NCBI RefSeq assembly: GCF_013359905.1
Contig: NZ_JABMCC010000108.1
Coordinates: forward strand, 219,893 to 283,892
Source of the DNA: Paenibacillus taichungensis
Lineage (GTDB): Bacteria > Bacillota > Bacilli > Paenibacillales > Paenibacillaceae
DNA length: 64,000 nucleotides
Direction: 5' to 3'
Shown: piece by piece, positions 16,325 through 24,292 of the stretch
Position numbering within the stretch: position 1 is the stretch's first letter
How the letters are laid out: every line of letters starts with the position of its first letter
Position numbers and translations under genes: made by a program
Notes under the pieces: model-generated
Told to the model about the DNA's origin: nothing
Seen by the model: the letters and a program-made list of their open reading frames with translations, nothing else
Databases searched by the model: none

Positions 16325-16921
16325 TTATTGGATTAATATTCGGTCATCCATAAATTGAGTGATATGAAGTACGGCATGCCGGATATACTTGCTATCTTCA
16401 TAAAGCTTGCTTAACATAACGCCTCCCTCAATAATGGCGATGATGTTGCTGCTCACTTCCTCTAGTGCAATATCTGTTCTGAATTCCTTTTGCTCCGTAC
16501 CCTGAATAAGGACCTGTGTCAGCTCATTCAGCAGATTGGTCATGGCATGCTGTGCCCTTTCTTTCAGCAAAGGGTGTGCATCATCACTTTCAACCGCAGT
16601 ATTTAGTAGGGGGCATCCCCCTTCCAGCGTATTGTTTTCCATCATATCAATATAAACACCGCATATGGCGAGTAGTTTGTCTTTGGAACTTGTGACGCCT
16701 TCAAGAGCCTGTGAGTGGAATTGCAGCATCTGTGATACCGAGTAATCAAAAGCAGCCAGTGCTATCTCATCTTTACTTTCAAAATGATTATAAATCCCGC
16801 CCTTGCGAACGCCGCAACGTTCTATAATTTCAGACAGGGAGGCACCGGTATATCCCTTCGTGTTGAAAAGTGCTGCCGACTCACGAATAATATGTTCTTT
16901 GGTGATTTGGCCTTTGCGCAC
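16325..16921 (-). CDS. TetR/AcrR-family repressor
   Basis: This 198-residue repressor has an N-terminal TetR helix-turn-helix (AALFNTKGYTGASLSEIIE and GVRKGGIYNHFESKDEIAL) and a helical C-terminal domain with a GGCPLLNTA segment typical of the YxaF/LmrA subgroup. The start is placed at GTG 16921 because AAGGAGG lies 7 bases upstream; the longer ATG frame (16945) would begin before that Shine-Dalgarno. A 14-base motif, AGACCRRTCGGTAT, occurs in its own promoter and again ahead of the divergent metallo-hydrolase. This suggests it represses both itself plus DUF4180 and that hydrolase. The inducer is unknown. Confidence 0.88.
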   Translation of the reverse strand: MRKGQITKEHIIRESAALFNTKGYTGASLSEIIERCGVRKGGIYNHFESKDEIALAAFDYSVSQMLQFHSQALEGVTSSKDKLLAICGVYIDMMENNTLEGGCPLLNTAVESDDAHPLLKERAQHAMTNLLNELTQVLIQGTEQKEFRTDIALEEVSSNIIAIIEGGVMLSKLYEDSKYIRHAVLHITQFMDDRILIQ

Positions 16922-16943
16922 AATGCTCCCTCCTTTTCCATTC

Positions 16944-16957
16944 ATACCGATTGGTCT
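16944..16957. promoter_or_regulatory. Candidate TetR operator 1
   Basis: ATACCGATTGGTCT; its reverse complement AGACCAATCGGTAT matches operator 2 at 12 of 14 bases. It sits directly upstream of the tetR-type gene, next to its Shine-Dalgarno. Confidence 0.6.
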
Positions 16958-17071
16958 TAAAATATCATACGCCTATGGCCTAATACAAGCATGTATTCAT
17001 ACGTATGCTGTACATGAAAACTGAAATTCAAGGATATTGCATGAGGAGCGTAGTTTATGTTATTTTAAAAC

Positions 17072-17085
17072 AGACCGGTCGGTAT
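17072..17085. promoter_or_regulatory. Candidate TetR operator 2
   Basis: AGACCGGTCGGTAT contains the self-complementary core ACCGGT. It lies 42 bases before the metallo-hydrolase start, and its partner site is at 16944-16957. Confidence 0.6.
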
Positions 17086-17126
17086 TATTAAACAAATACA
17101 CGTTCCATCTAAGGAGAATATTCGCC

Positions 17127-17885
17127 ATGACGCTAACCATTCAGCATATCCGCCATGCTACCTCCCTGATCACCATACAAGGAAAAACGATTCTACTCGA
17201 TCCAATGTTAAGTGATACGGGAGAACTTCCGCCTATCCCCTTTACACGTCACGTTCGTAGAAACCCAACCGTCCCATTATCTGTGCCACTAGAAACTTTC
17301 AAACACATTGATGCGATACTCGTTACACATTTACATGTTGACCACTTTGACAAAACGGCAAAGAAAATACTCAACAAAAAGATGCCTGTACTTTGTCAGC
17401 CGGAAGATCAACAACGCATTTTATCGTGGGGGTTCGAGAATGTATTCCCTATCGAGCAGTTCAAACACTGGGAGGGGATAGATTTTACAAGAATTCGTGG
17501 TCAGCACGCAAAAGGAAACATCTCCAAACTGCTTGGCCCCGTATCCGGGTTTATCCTGAATACACCTGACGACGGATCGTTGTATATTGTGGGTGATTGT
17601 GTCCTTACAGATCAGATTAAGCAAGTATTTGAGCAGCACAAACCCCGGATATGCATCGTCAATGCACCAAATGCTCAATTGTTATTTGGTTCCGTCATTA
17701 CAATGATACCCGAGGATATCGGTACAATCCTGAAGACTTCACCCTCCACCAAAGTTGTCGCTGTACATATGGATGCCATCCGACATTGTACTTCATCAAG
17801 AAAGGATCTATTACAGTACATAGAACAGCAGCAGTTATTAGATTCAGTCGTGATTCCTGAGGACGGGGAATACATTTACTTTTGA
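17127..17885 (+). CDS. Metallo-beta-lactamase-fold hydrolase (UlaG-like)
   Basis: This 252-residue hydrolase has the metal motif VTHLHVDHFD (HxHxDH) near residue 67, an early histidine in the IRHATSLI strand and a GDCVLTD turn. The short family lacking the lactamase insertions is usually called UlaG-like or L-ascorbate-6-phosphate lactonase-like. The real substrate is unknown. ATG 17127 is chosen because AAGGAGA precedes it by about 10 bases; the longer frame from 17037 would contain the operator. The gene is divergent from tetR-DUF4180 and shares their candidate operator, so it may be the regulated detoxification enzyme of the cluster. No convincing terminator follows. Confidence 0.82.
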   Translation: MTLTIQHIRHATSLITIQGKTILLDPMLSDTGELPPIPFTRHVRRNPTVPLSVPLETFKHIDAILVTHLHVDHFDKTAKKILNKKMPVLCQPEDQQRILSWGFENVFPIEQFKHWEGIDFTRIRGQHAKGNISKLLGPVSGFILNTPDDGSLYIVGDCVLTDQIKQVFEQHKPRICIVNAPNAQLLFGSVITMIPEDIGTILKTSPSTKVVAVHMDAIRHCTSSRKDLLQYIEQQQLLDSVVIPEDGEYIYF

Positions 17886-17922
17886 AATATAAAGACTGCC
17901 ACAAAATAACACCCTATATTCA

Positions 17923-19287
17923 TCACCCACGATCTGGATAGAAAGCATCGTCTGCACCATCTTCCTTAACAAGATTAGCTTTCGGAATCGATACGACAAA
18001 CGCGGAGCCCCTATCGCCTTGCGGCGCTGATTTCACGCTAATTCGGCCTTCCAGAGACTGAACGATATCACGTACATGGGACAGGCCAATTCCGGTTGCT
18101 GCAATGCCCACTTCATTGAATTTGGTTGTATAACCCGGTTCGAAGATCACTTCTCGCTTCGCCTCGGGTACACCTTTTCCAGAATCGATAACCACAAATT
18201 GCACATCCGCTCCCTCTTCCAATACTCGAATCCGAATTGTTCCGTCGTTCTCAATGGCTTCCACGGCATTGGCGATCAGATTATTCATTACAGTTAAGAG
18301 AGGAATATAGTAAGGGGAGTCGCAATCATATTGCTGGTCGATATGAATCTCAATCTTTTTGTTCAGCATTTCACTATATTTCCGATTTCCTTTGGTTGCA
18401 AAGTTCAGTACCTCGGAAAGGCTCATATTCACTGATTTTTCGCTATCGTACAATTTCAACAGACCTGCAAGGATACGTTGGGAGTCCTTTTTGACCTCAT
18501 GAATCTGTTGAGCAATGCCGAGCGTTCGCTGGCTATAATGGTTCAATTCCTGCTCTCTGAGATCACGATAAAGGTCGTAGCTGTCTACGGCAATGCCTTC
18601 AATTGTATTCATGGCTTTTTTCAGATAAAAGACTTCACCGTACAGACCAGAGTTAACGCTCAGCATCTGCTCCATCCGCTTCTCCTGTTCAGCATGTAGC
18701 AATCGCATCTGCCTCACCGCAAAGCTGTTATACAGCCCGATGATAAAGTAGCTTCGCAAACCACCGAGCACCAGCAGATAAAGCCATTCTTTCATATAAA
18801 AGATATTTGTCCCACTCAACACACCACGAATGAATAGCTCCACGAGATTAGAGGAAAAATCAATGCACGTAATCAATCCACCCAGCACAAGAGGCGGTAT
18901 CTCATGGAATCTGTTCTTGAGTTTGCTGAGGCCATAGGTGAACACGACATAATACATTCCTGCACCGAGATTATCCTGCATGCTTTCGATGACCGAGATC
19001 GAATTCACATGATTCAGTAAATCAGCCGATTGAAAAATGAAATTCGCAATCCCCGCCAAAATCCCTGTCTTTACATAAGGCAGATGCGGCATAAGCATCA
19101 GCAAAAATAAAAGTATACTTACACCCAGACCAATCCGGAAGTAATCCTCCCGAAAAGGATTTATTTTAAAAAGCGCCCCCACAGCAGTCGCAAAAGCAAC
19201 TGCAGTCATTTGCACATTTTCATTACGAACCCAATTGCGCATCATATTCCACCCACCATACATCCGATTAAGTAAAAATACTAACAT
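17923..19287 (-). CDS. Membrane sensor histidine kinase, GlnK/YcbA-like
   Basis: This orphan two-component sensor has about six N-terminal transmembrane segments (roughly residues 25-195), then a coiled segment and a dimerisation helix with the phosphoacceptor in QQIHEVKKDSQRILAGL (about His265). A GHKL ATPase domain follows, with N box NLIANAVEAI, G1 DSGKGVPE and G2 TGIGLSHV. The HEVKKDSQR helix resembles the B. subtilis YcbA (GlnK) subgroup. No response regulator gene lies nearby. The start is uncertain: ATG 19287 has AAAGGA 8 bases upstream, while ATG 19245 follows GGTGGGTGG. The signal is unknown. Confidence 0.82.
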   Translation of the reverse strand: MLVFLLNRMYGGWNMMRNWVRNENVQMTAVAFATAVGALFKINPFREDYFRIGLGVSILLFLLMLMPHLPYVKTGILAGIANFIFQSADLLNHVNSISVIESMQDNLGAGMYYVVFTYGLSKLKNRFHEIPPLVLGGLITCIDFSSNLVELFIRGVLSGTNIFYMKEWLYLLVLGGLRSYFIIGLYNSFAVRQMRLLHAEQEKRMEQMLSVNSGLYGEVFYLKKAMNTIEGIAVDSYDLYRDLREQELNHYSQRTLGIAQQIHEVKKDSQRILAGLLKLYDSEKSVNMSLSEVLNFATKGNRKYSEMLNKKIEIHIDQQYDCDSPYYIPLLTVMNNLIANAVEAIENDGTIRIRVLEEGADVQFVVIDSGKGVPEAKREVIFEPGYTTKFNEVGIAATGIGLSHVRDIVQSLEGRISVKSAPQGDRGSAFVVSIPKANLVKEDGADDAFYPDRG

Positions 19288-19333
19288 ATGAAGAATCCTT
19301 TAGAAATCCTGTGGCTGAAAATAGTTACACATT

Positions 19334-19361
19334 TTGATTTTGCAAAATTTAATTGTATACT
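19334..19361 (+). promoter_or_regulatory. Candidate SigA promoter of the dinB-like gene
   Basis: TTGATT (19334-19339), a 16-base spacer and TATACT (19356-19361) lie 55 bases before the start codon. Confidence 0.5.
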
Positions 19362-19416
19362 ATTAATTACACATCCATTAAGCTCAACCAGATGAACAAA
19401 GAGAGGATGATTTCAC

Positions 19417-19914
19417 ATGTCGGAAACCAATCAACTGTTCGGACAAGCCCTAGTCAAATCACTAGTCGGAGAACGCGGACATATTCGTATTGCACGCGCT
19501 CTACCGGACATTAGCGTAGAACTAGCTAGTCGCAAACACGAACATATGCCATACAGTATCTATCAATTGGTGAAACATATGCATTACTGGCAACAATTTA
19601 TGTTGGAGCATTTGGAAGGAAGAAAGCCGCAGCTTCCAGCGAATGTGATGGAGAGTTGGCCAGAAGATACGGGTCCTCAGGATGAAGCAGCGTGGGAGGC
19701 AGATATTCAGGCCTTCCTGGACGGGGTAGATCGAGCAGTAACGATTGCCGAAACGGTGCAGTTGGATGATTCTCTGCCGTATTTCCCAGGCGAAACCAAA
19801 GCCGGACTTTTGCGCAACATCGCATCTCATAACTCGTACCATCTGGGCGAGATTGTGCTGCTGCGTCGCTTCTACGGGGCATGGCCACCACCAGGAGGCG
19901 GTTTCCCAGCGTAA
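19417..19914 (+). CDS. DinB-family metal-binding protein
   Basis: This 165-residue four-helix-bundle protein of the DinB/YfiT type shows the expected three-histidine pattern: a His in VKHMHYWQQF (first helix pair) and SHNSYHLGEIVLLRR in the last helix, with GLLRNIASHNSYH typical. Related enzymes are metal-dependent and include bacillithiol- or mycothiol-dependent S-transferases, but many members lack known function. The acidic Trp/Pro loop (ESWPEDTGPQDEAAWE) is common in the family. ATG 19417 follows AGAGAGGATG. It has its own promoter candidate and hairpin terminator. Confidence 0.85.
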   Translation: MSETNQLFGQALVKSLVGERGHIRIARALPDISVELASRKHEHMPYSIYQLVKHMHYWQQFMLEHLEGRKPQLPANVMESWPEDTGPQDEAAWEADIQAFLDGVDRAVTIAETVQLDDSLPYFPGETKAGLLRNIASHNSYHLGEIVLLRRFYGAWPPPGGGFPA

Positions 19915-19964
19915 CCCTATTTACATCCGATCAATTGGACGAATTTACAGACACATACATCTAA

Positions 19965-19995
19965 GCTGTGAAAGGACGATTGTTCCTTTTACAGC
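19965..19995 (+). terminator. Terminator of the dinB-like gene
   Basis: GCTGTGAAAGGA (19965-19976) pairs with TCCTTTTACAGC (19984-19995), one G-U, followed by TTCTTGTGG. Confidence 0.65.
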
Positions 19996-20078
19996 TTCTT
20001 GTGGTTATAGGCAAGTGACATCCATTGAAGTGCAGATTATAACGCTCATATCCTGCTCCAGGCTCATATATTACTTCA

Positions 20079-20110
20079 AAGTACGTATATGACTTTGAGG
20101 TGCGTACTTC
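20079..20110. promoter_or_regulatory. Inverted repeat upstream of the PRISE-type gene, candidate HxlR site
   Basis: AAGTACG (20079-20085) is inverted as CGTACTT (20103-20109). The right half GTGCGTACTTC recurs, one base different, in the DoxX/HxlR gap (26797-26807, minus strand). Both locations adjoin HxlR-regulator genes. Confidence 0.4.
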
Positions 20111-20165
20111 TCATCCTTCTTTTTCTGACCCACAATATGAACAGAAGAAGAGAGGAGCATGTCCA

Positions 20166-21236
20166 TTGAAAACCGAACAATTGGTTACCCGTTACACCGC
20201 GCTTGTCATTGGTGCTGGAGGTGTCATTGGAAGAAACCTCATCGATTATCTGATGACACTTCCGCAATGGGATATCATTGGTGTATCTCGCCGCGGAGGA
20301 GAAGATGCCACCAAGTTACGTTATATATCAGCTGATTTACTGAACGAAGCAGACACACAAGACAAACTGAGTCATTTAACGACCGTTACGCATATTTTCT
20401 ACGCCGCGTATCAGGATCGCCCGACCTGGGCCGAATTGGTCCAGCCCAATCTCGACATGCTCGTCAATGTCGTGAATACCATTGAACCGATCGCCCCCAA
20501 TCTCCAACATATCAGTCTAATGCAAGGTTATAAGGTGTACGGTGCACATCTGGGCCCATTTAAAACACCTGCCAGGGAAACGGATGCATATCATATGCCC
20601 CCTGAATTCAATATCGACCAGCAGCAGTTTCTCGAGGAACGGCAATCTGGAAGCAGTTGGACCTGGTCTGCTCTGCGTCCATCCGTTGTATGTGGATTTG
20701 CTCTGGGTAATCCAATGAACCTCGCCATGGTTATTGGGGTGTATGCGTCAATCTCCAAGGAGCTTGGCTTGCCACTTCGTTTTCCCGGAAAACCCGGAGC
20801 TTACCACTCCCTACTTGAAATGACCGATGCATCACTGCTCGCTCGTGCGACTGTCTGGGCGGCAACCGATCCACGCTGTGCTAATCAGGCGTTTAATATC
20901 ACCAACGGCGATCTGTTTCGCTGGAATGAACTTTGGCCCAAAATTGCTGCATTTTTCGAACTGGAAACGGCGCCACCCCTGCCTCTCTCGCTTGCAACCG
21001 TTATGGCAGATAAAGAGGTGCTTTGGAATTCCATGATTGAAAAGTATGGTATGGTAAACACCCCTTATGATGATGTCTCTTCCTGGGTATTTGGTGACTT
21101 TGTCTTCTCGTGGGATTATGACTTCTTCGCAGATGGTTCCAAAGCTCGCCGCTTCGGATTTCATGATTTTATTGACACTGAGGCTATGTTTATGGATATT
21201 TTCAGAAATCTACGTGAGCGCAAGATCCTTCCGTAA
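20166..21236 (+). CDS. PRISE-type SDR oxidoreductase
   Basis: This 356-residue NAD(P)H-dependent reductase belongs to the extended SDRs. It has a GAGGVIGRNLIDYL Rossmann start, GVSRRGGE for cofactor choice, and MQGYKVYGAH where the progesterone 5-beta-reductase/iridoid synthase (PRISE) family carries its unusual catalytic Tyr and Lys. The family reduces activated C=C bonds; the bacterial substrate is unknown. The start is placed at TTG 20166 because AGAGGAG lies 8 bases upstream. An ATG at 20159 is out of frame, and the longer GTG frame (20100) has no good Shine-Dalgarno. It converges on an HxlR-type regulator gene, which may control it. Confidence 0.82.
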   Translation: MKTEQLVTRYTALVIGAGGVIGRNLIDYLMTLPQWDIIGVSRRGGEDATKLRYISADLLNEADTQDKLSHLTTVTHIFYAAYQDRPTWAELVQPNLDMLVNVVNTIEPIAPNLQHISLMQGYKVYGAHLGPFKTPARETDAYHMPPEFNIDQQQFLEERQSGSSWTWSALRPSVVCGFALGNPMNLAMVIGVYASISKELGLPLRFPGKPGAYHSLLEMTDASLLARATVWAATDPRCANQAFNITNGDLFRWNELWPKIAAFFELETAPPLPLSLATVMADKEVLWNSMIEKYGMVNTPYDDVSSWVFGDFVFSWDYDFFADGSKARRFGFHDFIDTEAMFMDIFRNLRERKILP

Positions 21237-21254
21237 AGTAAATAAAATGCATAA

Positions 21255-21286
21255 TAAGCCGATTCGTGAATTCCAGAATCGGCTTA
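21255..21286. terminator. Bidirectional terminator between convergent SDR and HxlR genes
   Basis: TAAGCCGATTC (21255-21265) pairs with GAATCGGCTTA (21276-21286) in a 60-base convergent gap. Confidence 0.7.
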
Positions 21287-21296
21287 TATAAGTTCC

Positions 21297-21671
21297 TCAA
21301 CGGTCCGTAGTAGTTGGCGGCTTAAACAGAATTTTTCCTCGATCACCATAAACATTCTCCACGTGTATATCGCCCCACCTACACATCAGATGAAGAATCT
21401 CTTTAAGACTCCACCCATACTCTGTTAATTCATACTCCACTTTAGGCGGGACCTGGTGATGGGAAATACGGACAATGACCCCCGCCTCCGTTAGTTCACC
21501 AAGTTGCTGAGTCAACACTTTCTGGGTGATTGCAGGGATCAGCTTCATCAGCTCACCATTACGTTTCTTGCCAAAGGTAAGATGGAATAGAATAACGGGC
21601 TTCCACTTTCCCCCGATCACTTCAAGAAAAGCTTCAACTGCGGTGTTATATACTTTGAGCGGTTCCTCCAT
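21297..21671 (-). CDS. HxlR-family transcriptional regulator
   Basis: This 124-residue winged-helix regulator has the HxlR signature: IGGKWKPVILFHLTFGKKRNGELMKLIP, then QKVLTQQLGELTEAGVI and PPKVEYELTEYGWSL. Members often sense electrophiles or quinones and control neighbouring oxidoreductases. No cysteine near the N-terminus (as used by YodB or HypR) is visible. The start is ATG 21671 with GAGGGTGAT upstream. It converges on the PRISE-type gene and lies 31 bases downstream of the marR-type gene on the same strand. Its targets may include the inverted repeat at 20079-20110. Confidence 0.88.
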   Translation of the reverse strand: MEEPLKVYNTAVEAFLEVIGGKWKPVILFHLTFGKKRNGELMKLIPAITQKVLTQQLGELTEAGVIVRISHHQVPPKVEYELTEYGWSLKEILHLMCRWGDIHVENVYGDRGKILFKPPTTTDR

Positions 21672-21702
21672 ATCACCCTCTGTCTCCCTTCCAGGCTATT
21701 CT

Positions 21703-22122
21703 TCAATCATCCCGATTCATCTTCTCAAAAATATTAACTAATTGTGCTCGATCCTCTTGGGTCAGTTTCTGGAATAAATTTTTACGCAGCTTCTGCCCCT
21801 CCAATATTGCTCTTTCGAGGACTTCGATCCCTTTATCGGTAATGTTCAAATATATAATGCGGCGGTCAGCTTCATCTATAATCCTGACGGCTAATTTCTT
21901 GGCAACCAACTTATCAGCTAAATAACTGAGTGTAGGTGGGGTAAGGCCCAATAGTTTAGCAATATCTGAAGGTCGGCTTTTTCCATTTTGATTGAGATGA
22001 CTGAGTACCAGCACATGAGAGACGCCGAGGTCCTCATTAAACGATTTGTTCCACTGTATAATCAATTTATTGGTGAAATTGTCCATGTTGTGTATGAGCT
22101 CAAAAATGTTCTGTTCTTCCAT
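21703..22122 (-). CDS. MarR-family transcriptional regulator
   Basis: This 139-residue MarR-type winged-helix repressor has SRPSDIAKLLGLTPPTLSYLADKLV as the recognition helix and the wing VRIIDEADRRIIYLNITDKG. ATG 22122 is chosen because GGAGG lies 5 bases upstream; the track's earlier in-frame ATG has none. It is the third gene of a same-strand series after two SDR genes, but a hairpin terminator (22149-22175) sits just before it, so its level may depend on read-through. Tandem 15-bp repeats ahead of the first SDR gene are a good candidate operator for it. Confidence 0.88.
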   Translation of the reverse strand: MEEQNIFELIHNMDNFTNKLIIQWNKSFNEDLGVSHVLVLSHLNQNGKSRPSDIAKLLGLTPPTLSYLADKLVAKKLAVRIIDEADRRIIYLNITDKGIEVLERAILEGQKLRKNLFQKLTQEDRAQLVNIFEKMNRDD

Positions 22123-22135
22123 GTGATCCTCCTCG

Positions 22136-22175
22136 CAAAAATAAAACAACAGCCCTCATTTTACTTAAGGGCTGT
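22136..22175 (-). terminator. Terminator between SDR gene and marR
   Basis: On the minus strand ACAGCCCT pairs with AGGGCTGT (22168-22175 with 22149-22156) and is followed by TGTTTTATTTTT. It ends the SDR transcript but lies 27 bases before the marR start. Confidence 0.65.
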
Positions 22176-22189
22176 CATCATTTTACACG

Positions 22190-22924
22190 CTATTGGGCTG
22201 AGTATCCACCATCGATAACCAGCTCAGATCCTGTAATGTACGAAGAATCATCCGATGCCAGGAACAATGCAGCGTTGGCAATATCGATAGCCTGCCCCAG
22301 ACGTTGCAAAGGCGTTGCCTGAACGAGTCGATCAAGCAATTCCTTCGACGTGTTCAAGGCTTGAGTCATTGGTGTTTCGATGATCCCAGGGAAGAGAGCA
22401 TTCACCCGAACACCTTGACGACCAAAGGTTGTCGCCGCTGCTTTGGATAAGGCGCGCACTGCCCCTTTGGATGCCGAATAGTGGTTAAAGCCTTGTCCAA
22501 TCAATGCGGTGTATGAAGAGATATTGACGATGGAACCTTTCTTTTGTGCTGCCATATAAGGAGCTACATGTTTCATGCCAGCAAATGGGCCAAAGCCATT
22601 AATGGAGAGCATTTTCTGCCAATCCTGCGCATTGATTTCCTCAAACGGCTTCTCTGAAGAAATACCTGCATTGTTGACCAGAATATCAATTTTACCAAAA
22701 CGTTCGTTAACTACTTTCGCTAATATCTCCCAATCTTCATCCGAGGAAACATTCAACTTCATTCCATACACATTCTCTTTTTGGCTTGCTTTCTCCAGTG
22801 CTTCCTCATTAATGTCTGCAGCAATAACGATGGCGCCTTCCTTTGCAAAGAGATCCACCATGCCTTCACCAATTCCTGATGCTCCACCAGTAATAATAGC
22901 TACTTTATTGTCTAATCTTCCCAT
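22190..22924 (-). CDS. Short-chain dehydrogenase/reductase
   Basis: This classical SDR has 244 residues: TGGASGIGEGM cofactor loop (about 12-22), ADINEEAL implying NAD preference through the Asp, NNAGIS, and the catalytic Ser/Tyr/Lys in SSYTALIGQGFNHYSASKG. The C-terminal ITGSELVIDGGYSAQ is typical of the glucose-dehydrogenase/FabG-like group. Substrate is unknown. ATG 22924 follows AGGAGCG. It is 40 bases downstream of a second SDR gene, and the pair forms an operon probably repressed by the adjacent MarR protein. Confidence 0.88.
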   Translation of the reverse strand: MGRLDNKVAIITGGASGIGEGMVDLFAKEGAIVIAADINEEALEKASQKENVYGMKLNVSSDEDWEILAKVVNERFGKIDILVNNAGISSEKPFEEINAQDWQKMLSINGFGPFAGMKHVAPYMAAQKKGSIVNISSYTALIGQGFNHYSASKGAVRALSKAAATTFGRQGVRVNALFPGIIETPMTQALNTSKELLDRLVQATPLQRLGQAIDIANAALFLASDDSSYITGSELVIDGGYSAQ

Positions 22925-22964
22925 ATGAAACGCTCCTAACGTAATTTATTTATACGACGCTGCT

Positions 22965-23780
22965 TTAGTTGCTAGGCGTATTGTGTGATTTCATAAACTG
23001 TTCAAAATCCGGAACGGTTGGGTTGGCAATATAATGGCCGCCCTCAACCTGGATGGTCTGACCGGTAATGAATTTGGACTCATCTGAGGCCAGGAATACG
23101 ACGGTGTATCCAATATCATCGGGTTCCCCGTGATAAGGCAGTGCGTTATATTTTGCGAACATATCCAATACATCTGGAGGCATGTTATTCTGGGCTGCCG
23201 GGGTCAAGATCAATCCAGGTGCGACAGCATTGCAACGAATGTTATGCTTGCCATATTGGGTGGCAATATACCTTGTTAGATTCACTACTCCTGCTTTTGA
23301 GGCACCGTAAGCAACCCGAACCGCATCGCCTGTAAAGCCAGCCATGGAGGCCGTATTAATGATGGAACCCTCACCCGCTTCAATCATATGAGGGATGGCG
23401 AATCTACAGCCGAGCAACACGCTTTTCAGATTCACGTTCATCAGCCGATCCCACTCGTCCAGATCCACGTTAACCACGTCCAAATCCTTCTTCAGGTTGG
23501 TCAGGCCAACGTTGTTGAACAGACTCGTGAGTTTACCATATTGTTGCACCGTAAATTCCACAGCTTCCTTAATAGAAAATTCGTCTCCCGCATCAACAAA
23601 AACGGCTACTGCATCTCCGCCTTCAGCTTGAATGTTCGCTGCCGCTTCTTTTGCCCCATTGACATTGAAATCAGCAATAACGACTTTCGCTCCTTCTCTC
23701 GCCATCAATTGGGCTGCGGACAATCCTATTCCAGAAGCACCTCCAGTTACAAGGGCTACTTTGTCTTTCATTCTCAACAT
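22965..23780 (-). CDS. Short-chain dehydrogenase/reductase
   Basis: This classical SDR has 271 residues: TGGASGIGLSA, ADFNVNGAKEA, the NNVG variant of NNAG, and Ser/Tyr/Lys in NTASMAGFTGDAVRVAYGASKAG (active-site YGASK). It ends ITGQTIQVEGGHYIANP, with a short extension. It is clearly paralogous to the next gene but not a recent duplicate. ATG 23780 is preferred: AAGGAG lies about 10 bases upstream, while the TTG at 23789 abuts the Shine-Dalgarno. It is the first gene of the SDR-SDR-(marR) series and carries the promoter with tandem repeats. Substrate is unknown. Confidence 0.85.
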   Translation of the reverse strand: MLRMKDKVALVTGGASGIGLSAAQLMAREGAKVVIADFNVNGAKEAAANIQAEGGDAVAVFVDAGDEFSIKEAVEFTVQQYGKLTSLFNNVGLTNLKKDLDVVNVDLDEWDRLMNVNLKSVLLGCRFAIPHMIEAGEGSIINTASMAGFTGDAVRVAYGASKAGVVNLTRYIATQYGKHNIRCNAVAPGLILTPAAQNNMPPDVLDMFAKYNALPYHGEPDDIGYTVVFLASDESKFITGQTIQVEGGHYIANPTVPDFEQFMKSHNTPSN

Positions 23781-23841
23781 GGTTCTCAAGCTCCTTTCAT
23801 AAAGAAACCGAAAATAAATAGCAGCTCTATTATTCAGTTAT

Positions 23842-23897
23842 TTAGATGACTAAATATTAGATGTCTAAATAATAGCAGAGGAATGGTCTTTCTGCAA
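23842..23897 (-). promoter_or_regulatory. SDR operon promoter with tandem 15-bp operator repeats
   Basis: Two contiguous 15-base repeats, TTAGATGACTAAATA (23842-23856) and TTAGATGTCTAAATA (23857-23871), differ at one base, and each has TTAG/CTAA dyad halves. The minus-strand promoter reads TTGCAG (23892-23897), 17 bases, TATTAT (23869-23874), so the repeats overlap the -10 and the start point. This is the position expected for MarR repression. Confidence 0.6.
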
Positions 23898-23959
23898 CGC
23901 ATACGGCCCTGTATCCTTATTTTGGATGCCTTTAGCGAAACAAGCGAAGTGTTATATAA

Positions 23960-23989
23960 ATACAGCCCTCATGGATTTGAGGGCTGTAT
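23960..23989. other. Strong isolated hairpin
   Basis: ATACAGCCCTCA (23960-23971) pairs perfectly with TGAGGGCTGTAT (23978-23989). The ACAGCCCTCA arm also occurs in the terminator before marR. No T run is evident; it may be an old terminator of the remnant at 24047. Confidence 0.4.
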
Positions 23990-24046
23990 AGCATCAAGTC
24001 TCTTAATCAATAAATTGATCCAAGTTTTCTGAAAATTTTGATAATG

Positions 24047-24154
24047 TCACTTTTCATTCTCCATCCCAGAGTAAGGGTAAGGCTTGCCCACCGTATCATC
24101 TGGTGTCTGAACGTACCACTGAGCATATGTCGCGTTACCAGAATCGGCAGGCCG
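24047..24154 (-). pseudogene. C-terminal gene remnant, unidentified
   Basis: A minus-strand frame ends in TGA at 24047 and reads ...ADSGNATYAQWYVQTPDDTV..., a composition that looks like real protein rather than noise. It is closed upstream by an in-frame stop just before residue 1 and has no start codon, so it is at best the tail of a decayed gene. Family not recognised. The rest of the 23790-24292 gap holds the SDR promoter and the hairpin above. Confidence 0.3.
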
Positions 24155-24292
24155 TCAAGCAAAGAATCAGAGCTAGAATATTCACTACGTGCAATATTCC
24201 TGAACAATGTTTGATGCCAGACATATAGTCACCGGCTTTATTTAATATATATGAACGTATGCAGATAAACCTCCCTCAGCACCCCGACTAAA

